Source: Pelagadaptatus sp034112445 (GTDB lineage: Bacteria > Pseudomonadota > Gammaproteobacteria > Pseudomonadales > Cellvibrionaceae). From it: a stretch of DNA of 64,000 nt. Of this stretch, positions 55,311 through 64,000 are shown in pieces; the first letter of the stretch is position 1; every line of letters starts with the position of its first letter. The notes under the pieces are model-generated. The model made no database searches. It was given only the letters and a program-made list of their open reading frames with translations, and had not been told where the DNA came from. The stretch covers positions 372,001 to 436,000 of the forward strand of contig JAWUVI010000014.1 in NCBI GenBank assembly GCA_034112445.1, written 5' to 3'. Made by a program: the position numbers and the translations under genes.

Positions 55311-56627
55311 TTAGCCTGCTTGCTCTGCGGGCTTAATCACTTCATCGTAACTACTTTGCACTTCTGTAACCTTAGCGTTAGCCAGTATGTGCTCAACTAC
55401 TTGATCTTCAAGAACTACTGATTCAACACCATTTAGCAACTGCTGATTACCATAGTAATAATTAATGACTTCTTCAGAATCTTGGTAAGTTGAAGCAACT
55501 TCTTCGACCTTACTTCTTACCTTGTCAGCGTCGACTTTAATATCTGCAGATTTAACCACTTCACCAACAATTAAACCAAGGGATACGCGACGGTTAGCTT
55601 GCTCAGTAAACATGTCATCCGGAAGTAAGGCTTTCATATCCATGTTTGGTTGAGCGCCACCAAATTGCTGCATCATCTGATTGCGAAGGCCTTCGATTTC
55701 ACTAGCAACCAAGGCTGATGGAAGCTCTACATCATGAGCATCAACCAACTTATCCATTACCGAGCTTTTAAGCTTTTGGCTGGCAGCATTTTTAAGCTCA
55801 CGCTCCATGTTTTTTCTAACATCAGCACGAAACTCTGCTTCGTCTTCTGTTTCAACACCGAATTTACCAAAAAATTCTTTATCAAGAGCGGGCAATTGAG
55901 TGATTTCATTGGAGTTTACCTTGACGGAGAACTTAACCGCAGCTCCTTTCAGATCTTCACTGTGGTAGTCTTCAGGGAAGGTCAAGTCTAGCTCTACTTC
56001 TTCGCCAGGCTTTAAACCAATAAGACCATCCTCAAACCCAGGGATCATACTATTAGAGCCTAACTCTAATGCTTGACCTTCAGCGCTGCCACCCTCAAAA
56101 GCTTCACCGTCTTTGGTGCCAGTGTAATCAATATTTACGCGATCACCTTTTTGAGCTTTACGTTTGCTTGGCTTCCAGTCGGAGTGTTGCTTTTGCAAAA
56201 CTTCGAGCATGCTATCAACATCTATATCGGTAACTTCGGCATTGAGCTTATCTATTTCAAAGCCTGAAGTGTCCGCTAAAGTTATTTCGGGATAAACATC
56301 AAACGTAGCAATGTATTCTAAATCTTTGCCTTCGCTCATTTCTTTTGGCTCAATAGCAGGCTGACCAGCAGGTACTACGCCTTGCTCTTTGGCTGCCTCA
56401 TAAAAGGAGCGACTGAATACTTCACCGATAACCTCTTGACGCACTCCAGCACCATAACGTTGCTTAACAACTTTTAGTGGTACCTTGCCTTTACGAAAAC
56501 CATTAATATTTACGGTTTTACTTGCCTGTTGTAAACGTTTTTGTACTTCAGAATCGATTTGTGCGGCGGGTATGCCTACGGTCATGCGACGCTCTAATCC
56601 AGAAGTCGTTTCAATTGAAACCTGCAT
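55311..56627 (-). CDS. tig: Trigger factor
   Basis: A 438-residue ribosome-bound chaperone and prolyl isomerase. The N-terminal ribosome-binding signature NGFRKGKVPLKVVKQRYG is followed by the FKBP domain (KGDRVNIDYTGTKDGEAFEG) and a helical C-terminal domain. AGGA lies 6 nt before the ATG. The leader has a 5-bp hairpin capped by a GAAA tetraloop. First gene of the tig-clpP-clpX cluster. Confidence 0.96.
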   Translation of the reverse strand: MQVSIETTSGLERRMTVGIPAAQIDSEVQKRLQQASKTVNINGFRKGKVPLKVVKQRYGAGVRQEVIGEVFSRSFYEAAKEQGVVPAGQPAIEPKEMSEGKDLEYIATFDVYPEITLADTSGFEIDKLNAEVTDIDVDSMLEVLQKQHSDWKPSKRKAQKGDRVNIDYTGTKDGEAFEGGSAEGQALELGSNSMIPGFEDGLIGLKPGEEVELDLTFPEDYHSEDLKGAAVKFSVKVNSNEITQLPALDKEFFGKFGVETEDEAEFRADVRKNMERELKNAASQKLKSSVMDKLVDAHDVELPSALVASEIEGLRNQMMQQFGGAQPNMDMKALLPDDMFTEQANRRVSLGLIVGEVVKSADIKVDADKVRSKVEEVASTYQDSEEVINYYYGNQQLLNGVESVVLEDQVVEHILANAKVTEVQSSYDEVIKPAEQAG

Positions 56628-56786
56628 GATGTTCCTCGTAAAAAAAGAAAAGAAAGAAATACCTTTCGGTATGGTATATATGAATAATGGTGAGGACAGG
56701 AGACTTAAAATCCCACATCTTTAGACGCTAGAACAAAAACATAGATCGTAGCTCTTAGAACCCAAAACTCTTATTATTTAAGACAA

Positions 56787-56810
56787 GAGGGTCAGCATGT
56801 GCTAACCCTC
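56787..56810 (-). terminator. Hairpin after tRNA-Leu
   Basis: Arms GAGGGT-C-AGCA and TGCT-A-ACCCTC pair with one mismatch around a 2-nt loop, just beyond the tRNA 3' end on the minus strand. The T-tract is weak. Confidence 0.6.
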
Positions 56811-56821
56811 TATCTCTTATA

Positions 56822-56905
56822 TGGTGCGGCCGGAGAGACTTGAACTCTCACATCAAAGATACTGGTACCTAAAACCAGCGCGTCTACCAATTCCGCCACG
56901 GCCGC
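56822..56905 (-). tRNA. tRNA-Leu, anticodon UAG
   Basis: The cloverleaf can be drawn: acceptor GCGGCCG pairs with CGGCCGC, D-arm with GGTAGACGC, anticodon stem CTGGT/ACCAG around loop TTTAGGT (anticodon TAG), a long variable arm typical of leucine tRNA, the T-arm with GTTCAAGTC, and encoded ACCA at the 3' end. It decodes CUA and, by wobble, other CUN codons. Confidence 0.96.
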
Positions 56906-57242
56906 AATGCGGGGCATTCTGCCACAGCCCCCACAAAAGTACAACGCACTAGATGTAAAAAACTGAAGTGCCTTAGTAACTATCTAATTGGCACTGCCAT
57001 TGCGAATCACAGCGCAAATAAAACAGCTGTTAATCAGTAGCAATCTGCCCAAATAATAAACAAAAATCGACATAAAAAGGTTGGAAAAAAAGCAATCTGT
57101 GAGTTATTAGTGCTAAAAGATCAGCTAATTCTTTCCGGCCAACCATTTTCTTCATGATATGAAACTATAATATATCGAAATAAGATTATTTTTGGTTTTA
57201 ACACATTGATTTTATTCAATATAAATAACCTAAAATAATTAA

Positions 57243-57265
57243 ACAGGCGTGAAGAAAGAGCCTGT
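57243..57265 (-). terminator. Possible terminator after the PMI-like gene
   Basis: A 6-bp stem (ACAGGC / GCCTGT) with an 11-nt loop and an AT-rich tail on the minus strand, 57 bp after the stop. It lies in the 417-bp AT-rich gap 56906-57322 between tRNA-Leu and this gene, where I see no gene or other clear element. Confidence 0.4.
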
Positions 57266-57322
57266 GAGTGCTTCCATGCTTGATTCGTATGCTCCAAGCT
57301 TTAGATTTTAATTAATTCAACG

Positions 57323-58711
57323 TTACTTGGGAAGTGACACCAAAACTATTGATTTTTTGTCACTTTTATTAGAGATGAAGGTTTTGTTTCTTGCTCCTAC
57401 TCTAGTTATGAAAGCACTCTGTTCTGGCAACAAACCTGTTTCAAGCGGTTCGCAATCATTACCAATCGTACATATACCGCTAACGCAAATCACCAAGGCA
57501 TAGCTGGCCATCTCTGGCAGGTAATGGCATCCACCCTTTTCTAGCGTAACTCTCCATACGTAAAAATCATCGAATGACACAACCTCTTCAACCAAAACTT
57601 CATCAGATTCATAAATCAGCGGTAACAAACGGTCTTCAGGAATATCTAAATTCATTGTAGATAAAGCTGAATGAGTGTCCCATTTGTCTTGTGTAAGTAC
57701 CTTTTGAGCAAAAGAAATTATTTGGCGCTCGTAAACAGGAGTTTGAAATTCGATAGTACGTACACCGTGGAGCAAAGAGTGGGGGGTATAGCATGGCACC
57801 TTTAAAACATCACCAACCACTAGATTCTTTAAACCTTTAAAGCTATCCATCGCCTCACGAAGTAAATGTTCTTGTGCAATCAACTCAGGAGGCAATAGTT
57901 TTAACCATTGCTTTAATTGATCAGAAGATACGGGAGCGCATAGAGCTATCCCAGCTTCATGGCGAAAACCATCTATAACAAGATCTATTTTTCGGCGTAT
58001 AGTTTCGTAAGCGGCTATTGACTGAGCGAACGCTGCTTTACAGTCAGTATCATTTTTATACTCACGACGCTTAGACGGATTTAAGCCTATACAAATCCCT
58101 CCCAAGCCATTAGGCCAACAAGATTCATCAACAGAGGTGACCACATAGACTTCTTGTTTTTTTTCGTGCTGCTCAAAATACAAATCGCCAAACATTTTTT
58201 CAGGCAGTGGATCTAATATTTTAAGTAAATTGATCTTACGGTGCATACTATTGCACAAAGCATTAGGCATTATTGATAACAACCAAGGCAAAGGTATAGC
58301 GCCCTGCCCATCAGTCACTTTGGATAAACCCCTTTCTTCAATTCCGGTATACCATATTTCTTGCCCCCAGGGTTTGGCTATAGATACAGTTTCAAGAGCG
58401 ATTGCTGCGCCTGGATTAAAGCTAGGGATTTCATTTTCATTAAGCCAAAAGCTAACGCCTTGCCAATCACATTGACCTGTTAGCTCTTGCTCTCTAACCG
58501 CACTCCAATCCATAACAGAAATGTTAGCAATATTTCCACCCGTTAACTCCGCTACCGCTAGTAACGGTATTTTTGGAGAGCCTGTTAGATAATATTGCTC
58601 AAATTGATAGCGAATTATAGCTAGGCAGTTGTCATCAGGATGGAGCTTAGACACAGCATCCAGAAGATATGATTCAGGGTTAGCAACGGGTATGCATTGA
58701 TTCATGGTCAT
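57323..58711 (-). CDS. Phosphomannose isomerase (class I)-like cupin protein
   Basis: A 462-residue protein resembling class I mannose-6-phosphate isomerases. It has the early KPWGQEIWYTG motif, a probable metal site in YFEQHEKKQEVYVVT, and the later VPCYTPHSLLHGVRTIEFQTPVYER with a candidate His ligand; a second cupin barrel lies at the C-terminus. The sequence is divergent and the usual Q-x-H metal motif is altered, so isomerase activity is uncertain. No mannose or alginate genes are nearby. Starts may be at either of two Met codons two residues apart. Confidence 0.7.
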   Translation of the reverse strand: MTMNQCIPVANPESYLLDAVSKLHPDDNCLAIIRYQFEQYYLTGSPKIPLLAVAELTGGNIANISVMDWSAVREQELTGQCDWQGVSFWLNENEIPSFNPGAAIALETVSIAKPWGQEIWYTGIEERGLSKVTDGQGAIPLPWLLSIMPNALCNSMHRKINLLKILDPLPEKMFGDLYFEQHEKKQEVYVVTSVDESCWPNGLGGICIGLNPSKRREYKNDTDCKAAFAQSIAAYETIRRKIDLVIDGFRHEAGIALCAPVSSDQLKQWLKLLPPELIAQEHLLREAMDSFKGLKNLVVGDVLKVPCYTPHSLLHGVRTIEFQTPVYERQIISFAQKVLTQDKWDTHSALSTMNLDIPEDRLLPLIYESDEVLVEEVVSFDDFYVWRVTLEKGGCHYLPEMASYALVICVSGICTIGNDCEPLETGLLPEQSAFITRVGARNKTFISNKSDKKSIVLVSLPK

Positions 58712-58792
58712 TCTAAAAAGCCATCAAATTATGGGTTGTCAGGAGTTTAGCAAAAAACAGATTAAAATTTATTGAAATATCAGGCACAAAAA

Positions 58793-58810
58793 AGCCGGGG
58801 TTACCCGGCT
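58793..58810 (-). terminator. Intrinsic terminator after fadA
   Basis: A 7-bp GC-rich stem (AGCCGGG / CCCGGCT) with a 4-nt loop, followed on the minus strand by a run of T. It lies 26 bp past the fadA stop. Confidence 0.88.
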
Positions 58811-58835
58811 CTTAAAGGCTGATTCAATACTGCTA

Positions 58836-60011
58836 TCAGACTCTTTCTATTACAGTTGATATCCCCTGCCCCAACCCAATACACATGGTAGACACACCAA
58901 TATTCATGTCTCTATCTTGCATAACAGTTAGTAGTGAACCACTGATGCGAACACCTGAGCAACCAAATGGGTGGCCTAGCGCAATTGCGCCTCCATGGAC
59001 GTTAACCTTGTCTTCCATATCATCAAGCAATTCAAGATCTTTAAGAACAGGAATAGCTTGAGCAGCAAAAGCTTCGTTAAGCTCAACATAGTCGACATCT
59101 TTCATTGTCATACCCAATTGCTGTAAAGCTTTTTGGGTTGATGGTACAGGACCATAACCCATGATCGATGGGTCAACACCAGCCAATGTAGTTGCGGTTA
59201 CCTTGGCTATAGGGTTTAAGCCTAATGATTTTGCACGCTCAGCAGACATAATCAACATCACGGAAGCGCCATCAGTAATCTGTGATGACGTACCAGCTGT
59301 TACCGTTCCACCTTTAGGGTTAAATGCAGGGCGTAACTTAGATAAACCTTCAGCCGTAGTTTCTGGACGAATAGTTTCATCATGCTCAACCATAAATGGT
59401 GCGCCAAACTCATCATGCCCCATAACAGGGATAATTTCTTTGCTGAACTTACCTGCTTCACGAGCCGCCGAAGCTAAGCGATGTGAGCGTGCTGCAAACT
59501 CATCCATTTGCTCACGTCCAACGCCATGCATCATGGCTAGAACTTCAGCCGTCATACCCATACTTCCTGCCGCTTTAGCAACAGACAAACCCATCTTAGG
59601 GTTGGGGTTAACGCCTTCCATCATATTCAGGTGTCCCATATGCTCAACACCACCGACCAAATACACATCACCAATACCGGATTTGATATTTGCGGTAGCA
59701 GTGTGCATAGCTGACATAGATGAGCCGCATAAGCGATTCACAGTCTGTGCTGGTACGGTATGTGGCAAACCAGCCAACAACGAAATCATTCGAGCAACAT
59801 TAAAACCTTGCTCTTCGCGCTGCATTACACAACCCCAGATCATGTCATCGATAATCGCAGGATCAACACCTGGATTACGAGCTAACAACCCCTGAATAAT
59901 AGTTGCACTGATATCATCAGCACGAACGTTGCGAAAACAGCCATTTTTAGAACGACCCATTGGGCTACGAGCGTAATCTACAATTACGGCATCTCTTGGA
60001 TTCAAGCTCAC
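58836..60011 (-). CDS. fadA: 3-ketoacyl-CoA thiolase FadA
   Basis: A 391-residue thiolase catalysing the last step of beta-oxidation as the beta subunit of the FadBA complex. The active nucleophile Cys is in TVNRLCGSSM; the C-terminal GHPFGCSGVRI and STMCIGLGQG hold the catalytic His and Cys. Length equals that of other FadA proteins. It lies 32 bp after fadB in a two-gene operon that ends in a terminator. Confidence 0.96.
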   Translation of the reverse strand: MSLNPRDAVIVDYARSPMGRSKNGCFRNVRADDISATIIQGLLARNPGVDPAIIDDMIWGCVMQREEQGFNVARMISLLAGLPHTVPAQTVNRLCGSSMSAMHTATANIKSGIGDVYLVGGVEHMGHLNMMEGVNPNPKMGLSVAKAAGSMGMTAEVLAMMHGVGREQMDEFAARSHRLASAAREAGKFSKEIIPVMGHDEFGAPFMVEHDETIRPETTAEGLSKLRPAFNPKGGTVTAGTSSQITDGASVMLIMSAERAKSLGLNPIAKVTATTLAGVDPSIMGYGPVPSTQKALQQLGMTMKDVDYVELNEAFAAQAIPVLKDLELLDDMEDKVNVHGGAIALGHPFGCSGVRISGSLLTVMQDRDMNIGVSTMCIGLGQGISTVIERV

Positions 60012-60043
60012 GTCTTAATCTCCTTAATAGTTAACGGGCGCCC

Positions 60044-62194
60044 TTAGGCGTAGTATTTTTTACCTGATGTAGCCATTTCACGCTGAGCGTCAGTAGCTTC
60101 ATAAAGTTTGCCTAAGTGCTTGTACTTATCACACAGCTCAACAAACTTGTCGAGACCGATGCTATCAATCCAACGGAATACACCACCACGGAATGGAGGA
60201 AAACCAACACCATAAATTAATGCCATATCAGCCTCAGGAGCCGAACCAACAATATTTTCTTCGAGGCAACGAGCTAACTCAGTAGCCATAGGGATCATCA
60301 TACGAGTAATGACCTCCTCCTCATCATACTCTTTAGATTCTGCACAAACGGGAGATATAAGTTCATACACGCTCTCATCCGCCGTTTTCTTTGGCTTGCC
60401 GCGCTTATCTGGAGCATAAGTATAAAAACCTTTGCCGTTCTTCTGACCATAGCGATCATTCTCAAACATAATGTCTGCGGCGGTCTTAAAGTCTTTAGAC
60501 ATACGGTCTGGAAAGCCTTCAGCCATAACGTGCTCTGCATGTGCACCGGTATCAATGCCAACCACATCAAGTAAATAAGCTGGACCCATTGGCCAACCCC
60601 AACGCTCCATGATCTTATCGACTTTCTGAAAATCGGCGCCATCACGAACCAAACCAGCAAAACCAGCAAAATAAGGAAAAAGAACTCGGTTAACTAAAAA
60701 GCCTGGGCAGTCATTGACAACAATTGCTTTTTTACCCATAGCATTGGCATAAGCAACGGTACGAGCAATGGTGGTATCGGATGACTTTTCACCACGAATA
60801 ACCTCAACCAAAGGCATGGCGTGCACAGGGTTAAAAAAGTGCATGCCGCAGAAATTTTCTGGGCGCGCCATTGCTTTAGCCATATGGTTAATTGATATAG
60901 TTGAAGTATTAGAAGCTATGACAGTGTCATCGGTAACGTGTTTTTCGACGTCAGCCAATACTGCACATTTAACTTTAGGGTTTTCAACAACGGCCTCAAC
61001 AACAACATCAACATCATCGAAGTTATCGTACGATAAAGTTGCATCAATACTGGATAAAATTTGTCCCATTTTATCGGCGGTCATGCGACCACGACCAACT
61101 TGCTTGCTCAACAGCTTGGTCGCTTCATTCATACCAAGATCTAGACCTGCTTGAGCAATATCTTTCATCTTGATTGGGGTACCTTTAAGAGCTGATTGAT
61201 AAGCGATACCACCGCCCATAATCCCAGCACCCAACACTGCTGCGCGTTCAACTTTCTTGTCAGCTTTCTTTTCCCAGTCTTTGGCTTTTTTACTTATCAA
61301 CTGGTCACTGAGGAATAAACCCACTAGGGATTGAGCTGCACCGGTAGAAGCAACTTTCATGAAGCCTTGTTTTTCAACTTCAAGAGCCTCGTCACGTCCC
61401 ATGGTTGCTGCTTTTTGCATGCCTTTAATGGCAATAACTGGAGCTGGGTAATTTGGACCAGCTTGACCAGCAATGAATGCTTTCGAAGTTTCGAAAGCCA
61501 TCATTGATTCGGTTCCATTTAATTGTAAAGGAGCTTTTTTCTGTTTCCGGCGAGCTTCGTAATCAAGCTTCCCATCAATACATTGTTGTAGCACGTTCAA
61601 TGCAGAGGCTCGCAATTGCTCAGGAGCAACAACACCGTCAACCACACCAGCTTTTAAGGCTGCATCAGGTCTTTGGTCTTTACCTGAAGCAATCCACTCA
61701 ATTGCGACGTCACAGCCAGCTAAGCGAGGTAGACGGACAGTGCCGCCCCATCCAGGAATTAAGCCTAATTTAACTTCAGGTAAACCGACTTTAGCCGCCG
61801 TACTGGCAATTCGGTAATCACAAGCCAAGCAAAACTCTAAGCCACCACCTAACGCAAAACCGTTAATAGCAACTACGACTGGAACCTTGAGATCTTCAAT
61901 TCGATTGTTGTTTTGAGTGTTTTTACCCAAATTGTCACCAGCGGCGTCAGGGCCAGCTGCAAGTAAGGGGACAAACTCTGAAATATCTGCACCAACAATA
62001 AAAACACTTTTACCACTCGTCGCTAACACACCTTTTAAATCGCTGGTGCCTTCTAAAGCCGTAATTGCTTGGTCTAACTCAGCAACGGTTTGGCTGTCAA
62101 ACTTATTAACTGACTCACCTTGTAAATCGAAATTTAGTTCTGCGATGCCAGAATCAAGCATTTTCACAGAAACAGAATTGCCTTTAAAAATCAT
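60044..62194 (-). CDS. fadB: Fatty acid oxidation complex alpha subunit FadB
   Basis: A 716-residue multifunctional enzyme. The N-terminal enoyl-CoA hydratase/isomerase (about 1-190) has INGFALGGGLEFCLACDYRI with the catalytic Glu region, and the 3-hydroxyacyl-CoA dehydrogenase (about 310-715) has VLGAGIMGGGIAYQSALKG and FFNPVHAMPLVEVI. AGAGG precedes the ATG by 6 nt. It heads fadBA. Its promoter carries two PsrA-like operators, which predicts derepression by long-chain acyl-CoA or fatty acid. Confidence 0.97.
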   Translation of the reverse strand: MIFKGNSVSVKMLDSGIAELNFDLQGESVNKFDSQTVAELDQAITALEGTSDLKGVLATSGKSVFIVGADISEFVPLLAAGPDAAGDNLGKNTQNNNRIEDLKVPVVVAINGFALGGGLEFCLACDYRIASTAAKVGLPEVKLGLIPGWGGTVRLPRLAGCDVAIEWIASGKDQRPDAALKAGVVDGVVAPEQLRASALNVLQQCIDGKLDYEARRKQKKAPLQLNGTESMMAFETSKAFIAGQAGPNYPAPVIAIKGMQKAATMGRDEALEVEKQGFMKVASTGAAQSLVGLFLSDQLISKKAKDWEKKADKKVERAAVLGAGIMGGGIAYQSALKGTPIKMKDIAQAGLDLGMNEATKLLSKQVGRGRMTADKMGQILSSIDATLSYDNFDDVDVVVEAVVENPKVKCAVLADVEKHVTDDTVIASNTSTISINHMAKAMARPENFCGMHFFNPVHAMPLVEVIRGEKSSDTTIARTVAYANAMGKKAIVVNDCPGFLVNRVLFPYFAGFAGLVRDGADFQKVDKIMERWGWPMGPAYLLDVVGIDTGAHAEHVMAEGFPDRMSKDFKTAADIMFENDRYGQKNGKGFYTYAPDKRGKPKKTADESVYELISPVCAESKEYDEEEVITRMMIPMATELARCLEENIVGSAPEADMALIYGVGFPPFRGGVFRWIDSIGLDKFVELCDKYKHLGKLYEATDAQREMATSGKKYYA

Positions 62195-62248
62195 ATTTGA
62201 CCTCTTAAGTTCCTTAGGGGGAAACCCGATGGGTAGCGTTTACCGTTC

Positions 62249-62290
62249 AAAACGGTCGTTTGATTATAGCCTTTAAAACACTTGTTTGAA
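62249..62290 (-). promoter_or_regulatory. fadBA promoter with two PsrA-like operators
   Basis: On the minus strand, -35 TTCAAA (62285-62290), 16 bp, then a perfect -10 TATAAT (62263-62268). Two 14-bp sites of the form AAAAC-N4-GTTTG (plus strand) lie at 62249-62262, over the expected start point, and at 62275-62288, over the spacer and -35. Both fit the published PsrA pattern (G/C)AAAC-N2-4-GTTTG(C/G) except for the outermost base. This arrangement would block RNA polymerase. Which regulator binds is inferred. Confidence 0.65.
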
Positions 62291-62417
62291 TACGGTGAAG
62301 CTCCAACTATTTCTGACCGAAGCGTCACACTGGCAAAACAGTGCATGTTTATATAGCAGAGCGGTCGCTTAGATCAAAGGAAAATTTGTTTTTTCTTTGG
62401 TTAAATCTTAAATAAAA

Positions 62418-62939
62418 TCACACTGTTGTGATAGACCATGTAGCTTGAGGGTCGATGGATTCGAGCCTGTAAGGCACAAATGGACTAATTGAAACACTGT
62501 CACCCTGATTAAGAACCTGTTCTGTATCTATGGAAAAAAAAGTAACGGCACCTGAGATAATCAACAACAAAGAATTATAGCGGTTCAAATGATTCTTAGA
62601 GCTACTCGCATTAGTGGAGCTATAAAAATGAACTTCACAATCTGGATAAGCCACATCTCCACTATCAATCAACTTGGCAAATAGAGGTTCGTTGTCATTG
62701 GTATGACCACGTCTAATATGATGAGATTGCTTTGCTATAGGTATAGAAAAAAAACTAGCTAACGAGATGGGAAAGCCATTAAGCACCCTTTCAAGCGAGC
62801 TCACTGATGGACTCACGGAACCCTGCTCAATTACTGAAATAGCGCTATTAGGTACACCGGAGCGCTTAGCAAGTTCGCGCTGAGATACGCCGTGAAATAT
62901 TCTTAAAGAGCGCAGCCTCAGTCCAATAGCTTCCAACAT
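62418..62939 (-). CDS. XRE-family regulator with C-terminal cupin domain
   Basis: A 173-residue regulator. The N-terminal helix-turn-helix (about 8-62) contains LRSLRIFHGVSQRELAKRSG and SVIEQGSVSPSVSSLERVL. The C-terminal half is a small cupin barrel (about 100-170), the PuuR/SutR-like layout in which a small metabolite binds the cupin. It lies upstream of fadB on the same strand with a 223-bp gap containing the fadBA promoter. Its target is unknown. Confidence 0.87.
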   Translation of the reverse strand: MLEAIGLRLRSLRIFHGVSQRELAKRSGVPNSAISVIEQGSVSPSVSSLERVLNGFPISLASFFSIPIAKQSHHIRRGHTNDNEPLFAKLIDSGDVAYPDCEVHFYSSTNASSSKNHLNRYNSLLLIISGAVTFFSIDTEQVLNQGDSVSISPFVPYRLESIDPQATWSITTV

Positions 62940-62986
62940 ATTCCCCTATTCATCAAAAAATTTATTAACTGGTGCTGAATCTAAAT

Positions 62987-64000
62987 TCAAGCACTCTGAT
63001 GTAGCATATCAGAATACTGACGCTCCACTGATAGCGATAATTGATTTATAAAACCAGGAATAACTATCGATTCACCGACGATTTTAAGATCTGATGGGTC
63101 AATCATACCTTCTCCTACATTATAGATCACATTAAAATCCCCCATAATTGCTCGCTGATCGTAGTCAGTTGATTCTGATATTGTGCTCTTTCTTTTTATG
63201 CAATAGGCCTTATATGTATCTAACCCATAGCGCTGTAATAACATCTCTTCAACTTTATCGGGCGATATAACCACACCTGTCGCATTATTGCCGCCGAAGC
63301 CTTTTGAATTTATAAAAGCAACATCTAAAGCACCTTTTGGATACACATGATGCCCGGTTAAAATTTTAATTGAATCCTGCCTAACGTCATCAGCCACCTG
63401 TTTTATAGTTTCAATACCTGGAATAACTCCGTATCTAAAAGAACCCAGAACCGACATCATTTGATCGCCGCTTGCAGAACCTATGGAGTGACCGACATAC
63501 GCTTTGGCAGCAGTAACCGGCCATGATGAAATATTAAATGAATCAGCAAGATCGTTAAGTAATTCAGACTCTGTCGTTCTATTTGCAGGAGTACTTGATC
63601 CATGAGCATGAACAAAGCTTCTCAATCGCAAACCCTCTTCCCCTACTATCCCTTTAGCTGATGCCATCGCTTTCGCTAGTGTCAGATAATTTCCGGCACC
63701 AGGCGCAGAGATGGATTTTTTAAAACCATCGGCATTAACAAATACGCCAGTGGCCGCTCCGTGTATTTGTGCTCCAAGCTCAACAGCGAGCGCATCATCC
63801 ATTAAAATAATAAATTGAGAGGCTTCAGCAATAACAAAACCACAATTATCGCCAAAAGGCCGACTCGACTTTTGATAATCTGGAGTGTCAGAATGATCTA
63901 ATTTTTTAAGGGATTTCTCAGTTGCTAGGGCATTCATCGCAGCAAAACCGTCAATGACTTCCGGTATAACAGGTGCCTCGCTTGATCCCACAATAACTAC
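62987..64000 (-). CDS. Beta-ketoacyl synthase, C-terminal part (5' end outside window)
   Basis: The last 337 or so codons of a KAS-family condensing enzyme. Visible are SSRPFGDNCGFVIAEAS, the catalytic His in VHAHGSSTPANRTTES, and the second Lys/His in AAKAYVGHSIGSASG; the nucleophile Cys lies upstream, outside the window. A tail of about 100 residues follows the last thiolase-fold strands and is longer than in FabF. It could belong to fatty acid synthesis or a specialised polyketide-like pathway; upstream neighbours would decide. Confidence 0.85.
   Translation of the reverse strand, partial: VVIVGSSEAPVIPEVIDGFAAMNALATEKSLKKLDHSDTPDYQKSSRPFGDNCGFVIAEASQFIILMDDALAVELGAQIHGAATGVFVNADGFKKSISAPGAGNYLTLAKAMASAKGIVGEEGLRLRSFVHAHGSSTPANRTTESELLNDLADSFNISSWPVTAAKAYVGHSIGSASGDQMMSVLGSFRYGVIPGIETIKQVADDVRQDSIKILTGHHVYPKGALDVAFINSKGFGGNNATGVVISPDKVEEMLLQRYGLDTYKAYCIKRKSTISESTDYDQRAIMGDFNVIYNVGEGMIDPSDLKIVGESIVIPGFINQLSLSVERQYSDMLHQSA

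Noticed and set aside
59161..59895. 244-codon plus-strand frame inside fadA
   Set aside because: It is the antisense shadow of a well-conserved thiolase gene; no start signal or homology.
1..64000. CRISPR array, prophage or defence island
   Set aside because: No regularly spaced repeats with spacers, no phage structural or integrase genes, and the only mobile element seen is the single IS30 copy.

Overview
This window looks like chromosomal DNA of an AT-leaning, flagellated, facultatively anaerobic gammaproteobacterium, probably marine and near the Pseudomonadales/Oceanospirillales. The evidence is the gene order clpA-infA-bpt-aat-trxB / ftsK-lolA-rarA-crcB-serS-cysG, which matches the known Pseudomonas arrangement, together with the tig-clpP-clpX cluster, fadBA, the ETF system and HemN. 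Most of it is core genome. The accessory content is one IS30-family insertion, several unusual periplasmic binding-like proteins, an export-type ABC operon and molybdenum hydroxylase genes.

Region 1 (1-10.8 kb): the 3' end of clpA converges on a minus-strand run trxB-aat-bpt-infA (N-degron tagging enzymes beside the ClpA unfoldase). Divergent from it is the plus-strand run ftsK-lolA-rarA-crcB-serS-cysG. Region 2 (10.8-18.1 kb): a chemoreceptor behind a textbook sigma-28 promoter, a small basic protein, glutathione reductase, an M19 dipeptidase, an 18-bp tandem repeat and a double-domain binding-like protein carrying an unusual cysteine-pair signature. Region 3 (18.2-31.2 kb): a Tat-exported molybdopterin oxidoreductase with its 2Fe-2S subunit, an RNase H-like protein with HrpB helicase, a polysaccharide deacetylase, a second cysteine-pair binding protein, and a four-gene ABC export operon with two different permeases.

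Region 4 (31.3-42.7 kb): Prc protease, exonuclease III, a hybrid sensor kinase whose ATP-binding glycine boxes are lost, a DUF2788 protein, etfBA and the divergent ETF-ubiquinone oxidoreductase, then DUF1285, a lipoprotein and a TetR regulator. Region 5 (42.9-49.4 kb): a small unknown protein, an RsuA-type pseudouridine synthase, a HAD phosphatase, a complete IS30 element inserted at the start codon of a binding-protein gene, a CvfB-like protein, and hemN with an FNR-type box placed at about -40. Region 6 (49.8-64 kb): a Lon-family protease, trmH, tig-clpP-clpX, tRNA-Leu(UAG), a phosphomannose-isomerase-like cupin, fadBA with two PsrA-like operators on its promoter, an XRE-cupin regulator and a truncated ketoacyl synthase.

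Themes: protein quality control (ClpA/ClpX/ClpP/Tig/Lon-like/Prc/Bpt/Aat) and beta-oxidation with electron transfer to quinone (FadBA, EtfAB, ETF-QO). The most unusual items are the binding-like domains with two cysteines exactly 50 residues apart, the degenerate hybrid kinase, and the IS30/start-codon lesion. I did not find a clear new multi-gene defence or biosynthetic system.
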